Assembly: GCF_009389715.1 (NCBI RefSeq)
Contig: NW_024067676.1
Coordinates: 1,617,501-1,681,500, forward strand
DNA from: Phoenix dactylifera
Lineage: Eukaryota > Streptophyta > Magnoliopsida > Arecales > Arecaceae
Reading direction: 5' to 3'
DNA: 64,000 bases
Shown: piece after piece, positions 34,541-47,100 of the stretch
Layout: every line of letters starts with the position of its first letter
Position numbering within the stretch: the first letter of the stretch is position 1
Notes under the pieces: model-generated
What the model was told of the DNA's origin: nothing
Seen by the model: the letters and a program-made list of their open reading frames with translations, nothing else
Database searches by the model: none
Translations under genes and position numbers: made by a program

Positions 34541-35018
34541 GATTTTATAAAAATATATATGGTAAGAGATGTTGAATGTTAAATTTTAAGGATATCTAAC
34601 ATCTATATTTATCACTAAGTTATTTGTGCTTAGATTGTTTTCCAAATTATTTATATCTATTTTTATTTGATGTTATTTATTTATTTTTTTTTGTAATTTT
34701 AGGCTGGGTATCTGACCCGACCTGTTATTCAATCCGAAAAAGAATTAATTGGATGGATGTGCAAACCCGACGAATTTATTTATTTTTTTATGGAATGAAT
34801 TTGAATTTTTTTGATAAATTTTTAACCAAAATTGGGATAGATTCAAATAGTGAGATTTTAAATAGATTTGGGTTGGATAAATTTTACAGGTATCCTATCC
34901 GACGATATGCCCAAAAGTCCACCATCAATCATCCTTTCTTTATGTTGAAGTACAGTTTCCAAGTACTTGCTAAAAAAGTACTTCGCCGTTGGAAAATCTA
35001 TGCTTTGGATCATTCCCT
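32991..35018. other. Intergenic stretch between CBP60 copies A and B
   Basis: Contains the 3' UTR of copy A, a (TA)n tract at 34499-34535, a T run near 34261-34280 and, at about 34690-34905, an AT-rich block with CCCGAC/GGGT motifs that may be a decayed transposon. A plus-strand open stretch at 33387-33475 following TTTTGTAG looks exon-like but belongs to no family I recognise. Confidence 0.45.
34499..34535 (+). repeat. (TA)n microsatellite
   Basis: About 18 uninterrupted TA units in the spacer upstream of CBP60-B. Confidence 0.9.
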
Positions 35019-35108
35019 CCGCGTTCCAATATTCCCATAAGCGCGAAGCCAACGACTTCTTGCACTCTGAGAACGTTCCATGCTCCTTCCCTCGTCTCCA
35101 GTCTCCTC

Positions 35109-35116
35109 TATAAATA
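35109..35116 (+). promoter_or_regulatory. TATA box candidate of CBP60-B
   Basis: TATAAATA lies 31 bp before the ATG at 35147, mirroring copy A. If used, transcription would start only a few bases before the start codon. Confidence 0.45.
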
Positions 35117-35146
35117 TGGCTTTCATCGCTTTCCCTCCGATCAGGC

Positions 35147-38100
35147 ATGGCTCCCAAGCGGCCCCTCCCTCCGCCAGAGGAGGCGGAGGACGGCGGCAGA
35201 TCTCGGGCTCTCAAGCGATGGCGGCCCTTGGTCCTGTAAGTGCCTAGGGTTGGGGTTCTATTCCTTAATTTGCTACTAAAGTTGCTGATCCGTATATCTT
35301 TCTTGATTTCAGAGAGGTACTGGGTGAGCAGCGCTTGCAGCGGCTCTTGGTGGAGCTCGAGAAGGTGTTTCGCAGAGTGGTATCAATTCGATCTTTGACC
35401 TCATCTTTAGTGTCAGCTCAAGTTGTATTTCTTTTGTTCTTTTTTGTTTCTGATACGTCCTTGTGATTTATGTGTTTAAGATTATATTTAGTTTGAGGTA
35501 ATTAGGATTGTGCGGGGTAGGTTAGAGTGGAGGTTAGAAAATAATTTAAGATTGAGTTTGCATCCTGGGTTCCAATAAATGGCCAGTAGGTGCACGGATT
35601 TCTTAGAAAGGTGTTGATTTCTTGATGTTTTATATTAAAAAGAGCCAACATTTCTCTTGATTTCACTCATATTGCCTTTGTCCCTTTAAATTGTTCTTTT
35701 GTTGTAATACGTTGTTGGTTTTACATTTTTTAGGTTGTGGTTAATTTAAAATAAGTAGGATTGTTTTCAAGCAAGTCAACAGTAGGAGGTTGGATTTCCA
35801 ACTTTTTGAATTTCTGGATTCCAAAAAATGGCTGCCAACTGGATTGATTCCAAGAAATGGCTAGTAATGAATCTTGGATTTCTCAAAGACAGGTTGATCT
35901 CTTGATGGTTTATGTTAGTGGGAAAATTTCGTTCAAAGGATAACTTTGTGACTTATCTTCAGAGTTGTTATTTCAATTATTCTTATTGTTTGGCACTATT
36001 ATTGCCCAATGTACATTTTTTATTGTGTTTAATGTTGGTAGCTTGACATATGGTTGGAGGTGTATATCTGTAATCTTTGGCTGGTAATTTGTGCTTAAGG
36101 GATGAATGAAGTTTCCGCTACTAATTTTGATTGCTTCCTTTTTTATCTAGACTCTCATGTTGCTGTAGTTCTTATTTTTATATCTTTTCCATACAATTAT
36201 ATTTCTGTTGTATTTGTGTATTTTATATTTTTCAGTCTGCGTCTTGTTAAGGTAATTGGGAAGTTTAGGATAAGGCTTGGGATTTTGTTTTGAGTTGGGT
36301 GCATAGGTTATAACTTGTGTTTCAAGGATATCTGCATAATGTTTTTTTTCCAAAATCTAGCCTTACCACTTCCCTATCATCTGATATTCATATTAAGTCT
36401 TCAGAAATTTGGGTTGGCTGCTCCTTTGTTGGACAAACTAAATGTACCGTCGATTAGATTGCTTATCATGACAGCATAGGTCAGGGCTGACTTAAAGAGG
36501 GATATTTTTCCCTTAATACACACATGATGTTATACACCATGTAGTCCCTTTAAAGTGCGGTTCTTAACCATTTTAGGTAGCCTTTTAGGCAACCTTCCTT
36601 TGGATTTCATATATAAAGCCCAAACTAAGTTTAAATTCTACTGTAAGAAGACCCTGGTCATGTGCATGTTGCTCCATAAGTCAACTATGACCTCAACTCT
36701 CACCTTATGAAGACATTTAATGGGAACTAGAGAATAGAATTTTTAAAGAAAACAGCCAATATACTAAACTATATAAAATATCTTACCTTCTGTTGGTTGT
36801 TATTGCTATTGCTGATTTTCCATATGTAAATCTTGAATGGAACTATGGAAGTTCCTGATCTCTTTTCAGAAAATTCACAACTAAATGAGATTGTCATGCT
36901 AAAAAAAAAACAAAATATTGTTTCTCATAATATCGCGGAGGAATCTTTCTCATGATTCAGAGTTAATGAATATACAACAAGATCACATAGGTTTGCTTGA
37001 AATATGTGGTGTAAGAAGGGTTAAAAACAATGCTGGGCTCTTTCATGCAGACCCCGATCCTTAAAACATAGAAGGGTTAAGGATATATGTTCATGATGAA
37101 ATAACTCATGCATGTAATATAATAAAATGTTGTTGAAAGCAAGGATTTAAGTGCCACTGCTGCTGGGTATACCAGCAAATATGCCATGTCATTCCACAGC
37201 TTAAAAAAATAAAATAGGACTTAATAACCTTTTCTTATTTAAAAAGTACTTTAAAAAATAATTGATAGGTGTTATGCCAACCATGCTGTGTGTCTATACT
37301 AGCACAGCACAGTATGCACCAGCTGCCATGGATTGGCATGGGCCAGCATTTGAAATCTTGGACAGAAGGAACACAACTAATAACATCGAAAAGTAGAGAT
37401 GCATAAATTAGTAATAGAATTAGTTCTCTTTGGAAATTGCTAACTGTTTGGTTGATGATCTTAGCTAAAATGAGGTACCTGGTATATACATTGAGTTTAA
37501 AACTGTTCATTTCCCTGACTAGCTTCTGATAAATCATGTTACATTTTGTGATCAGGTTCGAGAAGAACTAGTGACATTATGTGCCAATAATGTTTACCAG
37601 CCCAGGTACAATTTGTCTCAACGATTGACGCTACTTTTAGGATCCATAATCACTTTAGGATTTGAACTTTTCTCTTACGGTTCAAGGGATGACATGCCCA
37701 GTTTCTTGCCATATATTTTTTGTTGATTTATCTTCTTGCAGCTGAAATGTGCTGAATATTGTTCACTATGCCCAATGCTTCAATATTAATATACTTTTCT
37801 GTTACAGTATAATTATGAACATATTTTTTTATAATTTCAATGGAAAGTATTATTTTAAAATTATTGTTGGATACATAAAAATTACTATAATAACTAATAA
37901 TTATTATAAAATAGATATTGTAAAATAGTTATAGTATTATTGTGATATTATATATAGATTATAATAAGAATCATTATGATATAATCAAGGTTTAAAGTTT
38001 CGGCTGAAACAGATTGGCTTTGGCCAAAACCGGTCCTTAGTTAACCAGAATTTTCAATTTTGGATAGTTTCGGTGGTTTGGCCGGTTTAGGTAGTTTTAG

Positions 38101-41100
38101 TAGTTTTGGCCAAAACTAACCGAAACTATATTTTTTTAGGTTAACAACTAAAAAAAATTAAAATTTTTCTAAAATTAACAACTCTGCTGGTTGCACCTAC
38201 ACCAGAGTAGGGTGAGCAGCCGTTGTATCAAAAAAAAAAAAAAAACTGCAAATGCAATAGTAGCTATTTGGTTTTATGATATTCAAATAGATACGTAATC
38301 CTGCGAATGATCTAGTAAGGTCACCCCTAAAAATAATTGTCATATTACAAAAATTATGTATCATTACCTTGACAAATATATATTTTATAATATATTGTTA
38401 TCGTCACTAATAATTACTACTAATATTATTATAGTAATATTATATATTCTATGATAAGAATCATTAAAATACAATAATAATAATTAAATAATTATATTAT
38501 AATCATAAAAATAATTATGCTATTAAATATTTATTATAACATTAGAGCAAGAATTATCATATTAATTCTATATTTAGATAATAATATTATTAAATACATA
38601 TCGATTATTATAAAAATAGTTATTATGGTAATTATTTCAGTAAAAAGATTCACTATTATAGAGTTAGATATACTTTATAATCATTATATATCTATGATAT
38701 TTATTTAATTATTATCATATTATATATTATTTTAATATTATATATAAACTATAATGAGTCATTATAATCAAATAATAATTAAATAAGCACATCATGATCA
38801 TAATAATAGGTGCAGGCCTTGACGCAATGATAAGTCTTCTTTATTGTGATCTAGGTCATCATAGGTTCAAAACATAGAAACAATCTCTCTAAACATGGAA
38901 GTAAGGTTGCATACATCTGACCCTCTTTAGACCTTACAGTGGCGAGTCTTTTGTACATTGGGATACCCTTTTATGATCATAATTATTTTATCAAATAATT
39001 ATTGCAATATTATAATAATTATTATATCAATATACTTTTCTATTATAGTATAATTATGAACATATTTTTTTATAATTTCAATAGAAAGTCTTATTTTAAA
39101 ATTATTGTTGGATACATAAAAATTACTATAATAACTAATAATTATTATGAAATAGATATTGTAAAATAGTTATAGTATTATTGTGATATTATATATAGAT
39201 TATAATAAGAATCATTATGATATAATCAAGGTTTAAAGTTTCAGCTGAAACAAATTGGCTTTGGCCAAAACCGGTCCTTAGTTAACCAGAATTTTCAATT
39301 TTGGATAGTTTCGGTGGTTTGGCTGGTTTTAGCTAGTTTTAGCAATTTTGGCCAAAACTAACCGAAACTATATTTTTTTAGGTTAACAACTAAGTATATT
39401 TAACATTTTCTAAAATTCATCATGCAACTGAATTATACATTTTAAGGTTCTACTAGTCTGGACAAGGTCTAATTTTCTATAAACTTTGTTAATGGCATGT
39501 AAGATGCAATCATAATTTGTGCCTTTAATTCTAAAGAAGCAAGCAACATTATAAGGTGTAGTAATGGTGATTGTGAACTATCCCATCACTATCCTCATCA
39601 GCATCAATTCTCCCACCCAAGTCATAATGATACTGATTTGCATGCCCCCCCCCTGCAATAGCATGTCATATTAAATTGATATATATACTCAATTTTGTAC
39701 TCTTATATACTTATTAACTTCTACAATCAAGTGATATTTGGTAATTCATGCAATAGATAAGTACAATGAATTAAGCTTCATTATAGTTTAAGTCTAGCCT
39801 AAAATTGCAGAAATTATATAAGTTTTGATTCTAGATAACTTAAAACACAATAACATGATACAAAATAACTTGCCTTGATTTTTTTTTAAATTCTTTGTTA
39901 ATTTTGTAATTTTCCTGGTCTTTTGGCCAAAACTCTGAAATTCAGTGGGAATTGTTGAAATTGTCAAAACTGCCATTGCCAAAACTACCCTAGGGATCGA
40001 AACCGAAGCTGATCCGAGTTATAAAACCTTGGATACAATAATTATAATTAAATAAATATATGACAATCATAATAATTGTTATATCGTTAACATTATAGCA
40101 ATAATCATTACAGTATTATACTATTATAAAATTTATTTGATATTATAATAGTTATATACTATTATAATAATAAATTTATACATTATTATGTATTTATTAA
40201 AATAATTAATATTTATTTAATATGTTGAAATTATATAATATTAAATCTCAGTGGTTGGAGAGTGGTGTGGGGACTCATTTTAGGGCTGGTTACAATTGCT
40301 TGAAATCTTTAATAGGAACATGGACAGTTTCGCCTGTAGTTCCAATTACAAGATTAGACCATTTTTTGCACTTCAAATGCAGCCCAGAGTTGCAATTGTG
40401 AGCATCCAAACTTTTGTTTTGGATGTCTGCAATTCATTTGCAACTACAATCTACCCAATTGCAAGCAAACCAACAGTCCCTGAGAGTAGAATAAGAATAC
40501 CTCACCATAAAAGTGCTATTATTTGCCTAATGGCAAATATTATCCTGGGAAAGTAAGATGAGCATTTTATAGTAGACTGAAAAATCCTGCCAGTTTATTG
40601 TTGATATTGTGAAGTGCGGCAAATCTGAATCCTATATCCCAAAGGAAGTCTGTGTCTTCCTTTAAAAGATCAGCAACCTTAGCTTCTTTCTGCATACTTA
40701 GATTGTACAAGGACCTTTGAGTAATATGTGCATATTTTTGATAACTTCACATGTTCCTAGTTTTCCTGTAAAAATATTCAAAAAATATACCTTTATTTCA
40801 GCAACATGTAACATTGCTACAGTTCACATATACTAGCTCTTAGTATTTGCAGTTGTTTTGCTGATACCTACACATGGTAGGTTTTTCATTGACATTATTT
40901 ATATCAATATGGTTATCATCTTTTATGGCACATGTGTGTGCATTTTCTTTCATGAGTGCCTAACTATATAGAACTGTCATGATGCATTAGAAGAATGTGT
41001 TTTATTTTATATCATACCAGAATTCCTCAATACACGTCTGGGAGCTTAGGAATAATAACTGATGTCCTTGTTTGGGTCATTGAACAGTATTAATTTTTGA

Positions 41101-44100
41101 TGGCCATTTTTATGGACTGATCAGCAATCAGGACAAGAAAATCAGGTATCGCCTGCATTTTCGGAACAAGCTACCAAAGGTGTTTTTCACATTCAACAGC
41201 ATTTTAGCAGAGGATGGGATGAATCTCCAGATAGCTCTAATGGATTCCAACTTAAGGGAGGTTATCACTTCCAATCCCTTGTCTTCGGTTAAGGTTGAGA
41301 TAGTTGTCATTGATGGTGATTTTGTTGGTGATGTACATGAATATTGGACTGAGAAGCAGTTTAAAGATCGTGCTGTACCTCCAAGAGATGGTAAAGGACC
41401 ATTGCTGACAGGAGAGTTGGTTATTAAGCTGAACAAAGGTGTTGGTGATCTTGCTCATGCCACCTTCACAGATAACTCGAGTTGGACAAGAAGTCAAAAG
41501 TTCAGGCTGGGTGTGAGACTTTCTCAAAGTGAATGTTTTGAAGATAGAGTTCAAGAAGGAATAAGTGAACCTTTTAGGGTAAAAGATTGCCGTGGGGAAT
41601 GTAAGTTCATCTCCTCTTAATATTTTTACCTTCTTAATTTTTTTCTATACGACTCTGAAGGTGGGAAATGATAAATTCATTGGAATAAATAATGAAAACA
41701 ATTTCATCTCTATGTTGCAATATATGCCAAAACATGCCATAGATACCCTGTTTGCAATGAAGAAGAACAACTATATGATACCACACATGCAGATAAGATG
41801 TTACTAACACAGTTAATGCCCTCATTCATTAGCATTGATGCTCATAACTCGATTAGTTAACAAGGTTGTTTTCAACGATTGGGCCTTCAATTGAACTAGT
41901 TTATCCACAAAAAAATGTCACAAATAATAATACTAGTCAAAGCTAAAGCTCAAAAAATTATTATATCATCTTAAAACTTTTGTTTTTCTACTTAATGGAG
42001 TTGTTATTTTGTTATGTCAATTTTATCTTTCTTCATGCAAAAAAGGGCAGAAAGAAATAAGAAAGAGATTATTCCCTTAGAGCTTGTCCAATACCAGCAA
42101 TACTCAAAATGCATCTCCTTCGCTCGCGGGCTGCCTTGCATGCAAGAGAAGCGCTATTGGCGAGTTTTGTTTGCTTTGTCCCTCTTGACGTCGCTGGTAA
42201 TCCCAACTCGTATTAGCTATCGAAAGCCATACTTACCTTCCTACTTGCCACAAGTAATCTTAGCGTATACATTGTTAATTATTATATTCCAACTTCCAAG
42301 ACTTCATTCATAGATAAAGGTTGAGACTATTGAACCTGTCATACATAATCTGATACATTGATGCCTTTTTAATTTTAATTTCTCATCTAGATTTTTCAAG
42401 TTAATATACTGAAGCTTTGTATGTGGCAGTACCAGAAAACCATGTTATATGTCTTTGAATAATATGGACTTCTACATTTCACGATTTCCAAAAACGAAAT
42501 TACTGTGTTAAAGGACATCAAAAATTCAAGAATCAGTATAATTTTGAACTATTGCCTGGTCATGTGTTGCCAAACAGAGAACACTCTCAATTACTAAATA
42601 CTAGAATGTAATCACTTCTGTTTGTCCAAATCATACACATAAAAAGAATTCTTTGAGATTTGGTCATGTTTTGTTGAAGTGTGTGGAGCTTATGGTGGCA
42701 ATATTTTTTTGCTTTCGGCTTTCAGAACTGTCTGGATCTTGCTTTGATAAAAAATTTATATGTTTAATCCCTATGAGATAATTATGATTATAACTAAATG
42801 GCAGATATTCAAAGCTACCCTTCAAATATGAAAAGCTGGCATGTACTCGTCAATCATCTATTTTTTCTTGTTTTGCCCATGAGTATTTTGCCCCTTGAGT
42901 AGGGACACCTCTGACAGGTGTGTGCGAACATGGTTAAATCGAGTAGCCAATGCCTTTGGCTGATCATTTTGTAATTTTGTGAATTTAGAGGTGGTTTGGC
43001 AAATGTTATCACAATAATTTTATGTTTTATGGAGATCAGGAAGCTAACTAAGAGGATCTCATCATATTGGAAATATATAATATCAGGTCTATGCAGCCTT
43101 CCAGTTGTTGCCAGTGTAGTAAGGGATGGGCTTTTCCACCTGAAGTGAGCCCTCAAGGGTGTGATGAATATACAGTTGCAGACTTGATCAAGAAATAGGC
43201 TATCAAGTGACAGAAATTAAACTGGCTGGATGATTGGTTACCAGCATGCAGTCATTTTCTATGAAATTACCCTGTAGCATTTAGCATTACTGAATGCATC
43301 ATTGTTTCTATATACGTTTCTCATGTGATAATCATACAGTCACTTTGTTATGATATCAGTTATGAAACCTGTACGGAAAACAAGCATGATGCAAATATTA
43401 TGCAACTGTTATTTGGACAAGTAGTTGGCACCATTGTTTCTTGGTGAAATGGTTTTCAGTGACATGATCATTCTGTCTTGGAGAATCTCCTCAGTTATAT
43501 TGGATTGCATTACTGCAATTAGCATACAGACTTACATTACATATGATCCATGTAGATATGTGTCGAAATTGTCTCATACAGATTGAAATTCATAAGCATT
43601 ATCTACAATAAACAGTAGATGTACAAATACAGACGGAGAATACGATAAAAAAGAATGAATAATATGGTAATACAACTGTCAGTCGTACTTACTCTCACAG
43701 TAAATCTATCTTGTGGCAGTAAATCAAAAGCATCATTCTCCATCACTGACCGATGAAGTATGGCGTTTGAAGAATATAATGAAAGATGGTATATTTCATA
43801 AAAGGCTTGTGGATGGAGGGATCCATACCGTGCAGCAATTCCTACAAGCCTTCACTATGAATCATGAAGGGCTGCAAAGTGTAAGCAAGTTATCTCATAA
43901 ATTTTAGCTAAGATATTCTGGTAGCATGCAAACTCAAAATAAAAGTTCACTACTTTTTGCTTCCAACTTTTAGTTACTTGGTGACAAAGCAAAAAAGAAA
44001 CAAATTCCAAACAAGAAGTGGCAAGGAATTCTGTCACACGCTCAGAAGTGTCCTGTAGGCAATGAGCTTTATTCATATAGTGTTTCAGGGAAGAATTTTG

Positions 44101-47100
44101 TGCTCATTTTCAACTCAATATATCAACTCCTTGGAGCAAAATTTGATGGCCATTATCACTCCATGGGTGACTTAACTGCATCTCAACAGGTGTGTATTTA
44201 GATTCAGTAAATTAATCCACGATATTGACTCATCATGGTTGTCCCATGTCTCTTCATCATATTTCATGCAACTGTTTGTAGAACTTGAACTTGATATTAA
44301 GTTAGCATGAAACTGCCAGTTGAGAAACACCAGTAACAAAAATCATTTTTTCATTCTGGCACTGCACATGCACCTGCAGTCAGGCCCAATATAATGACTG
44401 TTTATCCTTCATATCTCGGTATAGCACTTACATGATTTTTTTTTTGAGAAAATACATGAAAATGTTTAGTGTGCCATGCCACGTGAATCTTCACAAAACC
44501 TGTTTGCTTGGTTAGAAAGGTTGTACCAAAGAGAGTTGAGTTTGGATTCTATTGCTAGAATAGCTGCTGGAGTCCTAATCTAACAAACCAGATATTCTTG
44601 GGAGAAAGATAAGCCAAATAGCTTCTGATATCTGAAGAACATTTAGTAAAATCTCTTTAGATGGGGAGTGGGGGACAAAAACCTTCCTCTTTCTTTCATG
44701 AAATCCACCATATCCCATTCTATCTCCCTACATCCACTGTCTTTGCCCCATGGCTCACCTCCTTTCCCTTTGCAACAGATCTACCACTATAACAACTGCC
44801 ACTGTCCAATCTTTTCCCTCCTCTCTTCCCTCTGCTATTGCATCAACACTCAAAAGAACTTGTCTCTTCCCTTTGCTTTCCAATAGTTTGCTTCTGTTGA
44901 GAGTTGGTGCATCATTGAATTAGTGAGGTGGACTGGGGAGGCAATGGTGTGATGGGGTTTGGCAGAAGGGAAGAATTGAGAGAAGGTTGCTTTAGTAGGT
45001 TCACAGGTCCAAATGGGCTGACAACAGCTAACACCAGGGTGGAGAATATAGCTTTGCAAGCTACGATGAGTAAGTGGTATTGTGATTTTGTGCATGGGGG
45101 AGAAAGAGCTTTTTTCCCTTTTTTACCTCATGGAGAGGGGGGTATGAGTTCTTACAACATCCATGTAAGTTTTCTGGCAAGAAAAAAAAAATCCTATGAT
45201 TTTATAGTTACCTTACGCTTATCATATTTTTTGTATTCTAGTTTGTAGTAGTACCCTCTTTATTTTCTTTTTGGAGACTAAGATGGGGACAGACAATTTA
45301 AAATTCCGAGTCAAACACTGGACAGCTCCCAATGTATGAACGGAGAACCTCCCCCGAAATGGAGAAGGGCTGCAATCACTGAGGCTATACCCAATTCGCA
45401 TTTTCTGCTAGAAGTTTTGTATGTTTATTTGAAACACTGTCATCAATTTTCTTGCAGAAATTAGTGGACTACTGCAAAAAGCTTGCCTTTGAAAATCCAA
45501 ATGACATTCATATAATGGTTGACAACCTTCCCCAGCCCATCACTCCAATAAAGGTTCCTTCAGTTCCTGGATCAAGTTCATTGGACCCACAAATCCCATA
45601 TAATAATGGTGAAAATCATGGTAGGCAGACTCAGGATCTTTTTTGTTTGGGCAGTATTATTATCTTTGAATTTTTACCTCATACTAATTAGTTAATATTT
45701 TTAACTTTTAAACTTTGGACAGATGAAGCAACTACCCAAGTTGGTTTGTGGCATCAACCTAATGCACCACACAATAAGAATTCAAATGTTTTATTCCATG
45801 CAGAAGATATTTCTGTTGAGGACAAGGTCCATTCAATTCAAGAGTCTTCTTCCTTCCAAGAACCAATAGTTTCTAATGTAAGTGATATTTTTACTAAATT
45901 ATATCGTGGTCTTTGCATTGGCTAATGACTAGGAGATATTAAATGATCAGGGATTGCAGATATGGATTGATCTTAGCATTAGGATATAGACGGCATAACA
46001 GGCAGCTCTTTCCTTAATATAGTTTTGATGTCAATATTTCTTTAAGCAAGTTCATTTATGAAGCACCTACCTGCTAGTGAAATTCAGCATGGTGCATGTG
46101 GCTTACTTGACTAGTATCAAGCATATTCTCCTATAAAAAAGTCCTAGTATAGATTCTTGTTTACGTCTCATATCAGTGTGTAAGCTGAATTGCTGCATTT
46201 GCATTATTTTGATGTGTCCATCCTGTACCCTGTTTAATCTATATTAACATACAAAACACTAAAATTTAAAATATGGAATTAGTTTAATTCACATTGACAC
46301 ATGCCAAACCCTGCATCATGTTGATAAGGCCACAAGGCTACACTTACATTGTAAATATAATAACAATATGCATTATGCATTTAAACATAGTAATAAATTT
46401 GGTATTCAACATTATTGTCGTGGGAAAATTTGCAATTTTTTAAAACATGGGAATATGCCAGAAATTAATGAAAGACACCAAAAACAGAATGGATATATTT
46501 TTAAAAAATCCAGAGTTATTCATGAAATATTCACCATATAATCGTAAAAGCTTGATATTCTTCATCAAGTCAACATAAACTTGGGGAAGGTCTATAGTAC
46601 TTGGACAATTTTACATTAATCCAGATAAGAATTTTAAACCATGTGACTATGCAGATACTCTGCAACGGTATTGGCAGTCATCTCAGCTCAGGTTCTGATG
46701 TCACCCAAGGATAAGAACTTAAGGCTACAATGTTGAACAATTAGAGATGAGATGCTGAAAGATGCCAATAGCTTTCTTCAAGATTTTATTCTGACATTAC
46801 ACAAAAGGTACTTGTACAAAGTATTATTAGAATTTCTTCAGTTAAGGAATATCAAGGATTGGTGAACTCAAACACAGACTAGAATCTTTTTACTGAAAGG
46901 CAAACTCAGGATGTACATGGCCCTCTAATTGACCTACTACTCTCTAAAGGCCCTTTAAGTAGTGCCAATAAATGAACAAACTAGGTGGGGAACGTCAAAA
47001 GTAAGGAATTTGAATTCTCAACTGTCTAGAAGAAGAAAATATTAGGACAGAGGAGAGGATTTAGTTGGGGGATTTAAATGTTGTTCTGGCTGGATTTTGA

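Noticed and set aside
35116..35146. ATG at 35116 as the start of CBP60-B
   Set aside because: It overlaps the TATA box and does not lead into the MAPKR start shared with copy A.
37788..39417. The two 390-bp direct repeats as LTRs of a small retrotransposon
   Set aside because: There is no TG...CA border, no primer-binding site or polypurine tract, the repeats contain a DNA-transposon end, and the DNA between them is AT-rich with an unrelated SINE.
44668..45248. Plus-strand frames in CBP60-B intron 6 as an extra exon or gene
   Set aside because: They have no recognisable domain and the exons either side splice in frame without them.
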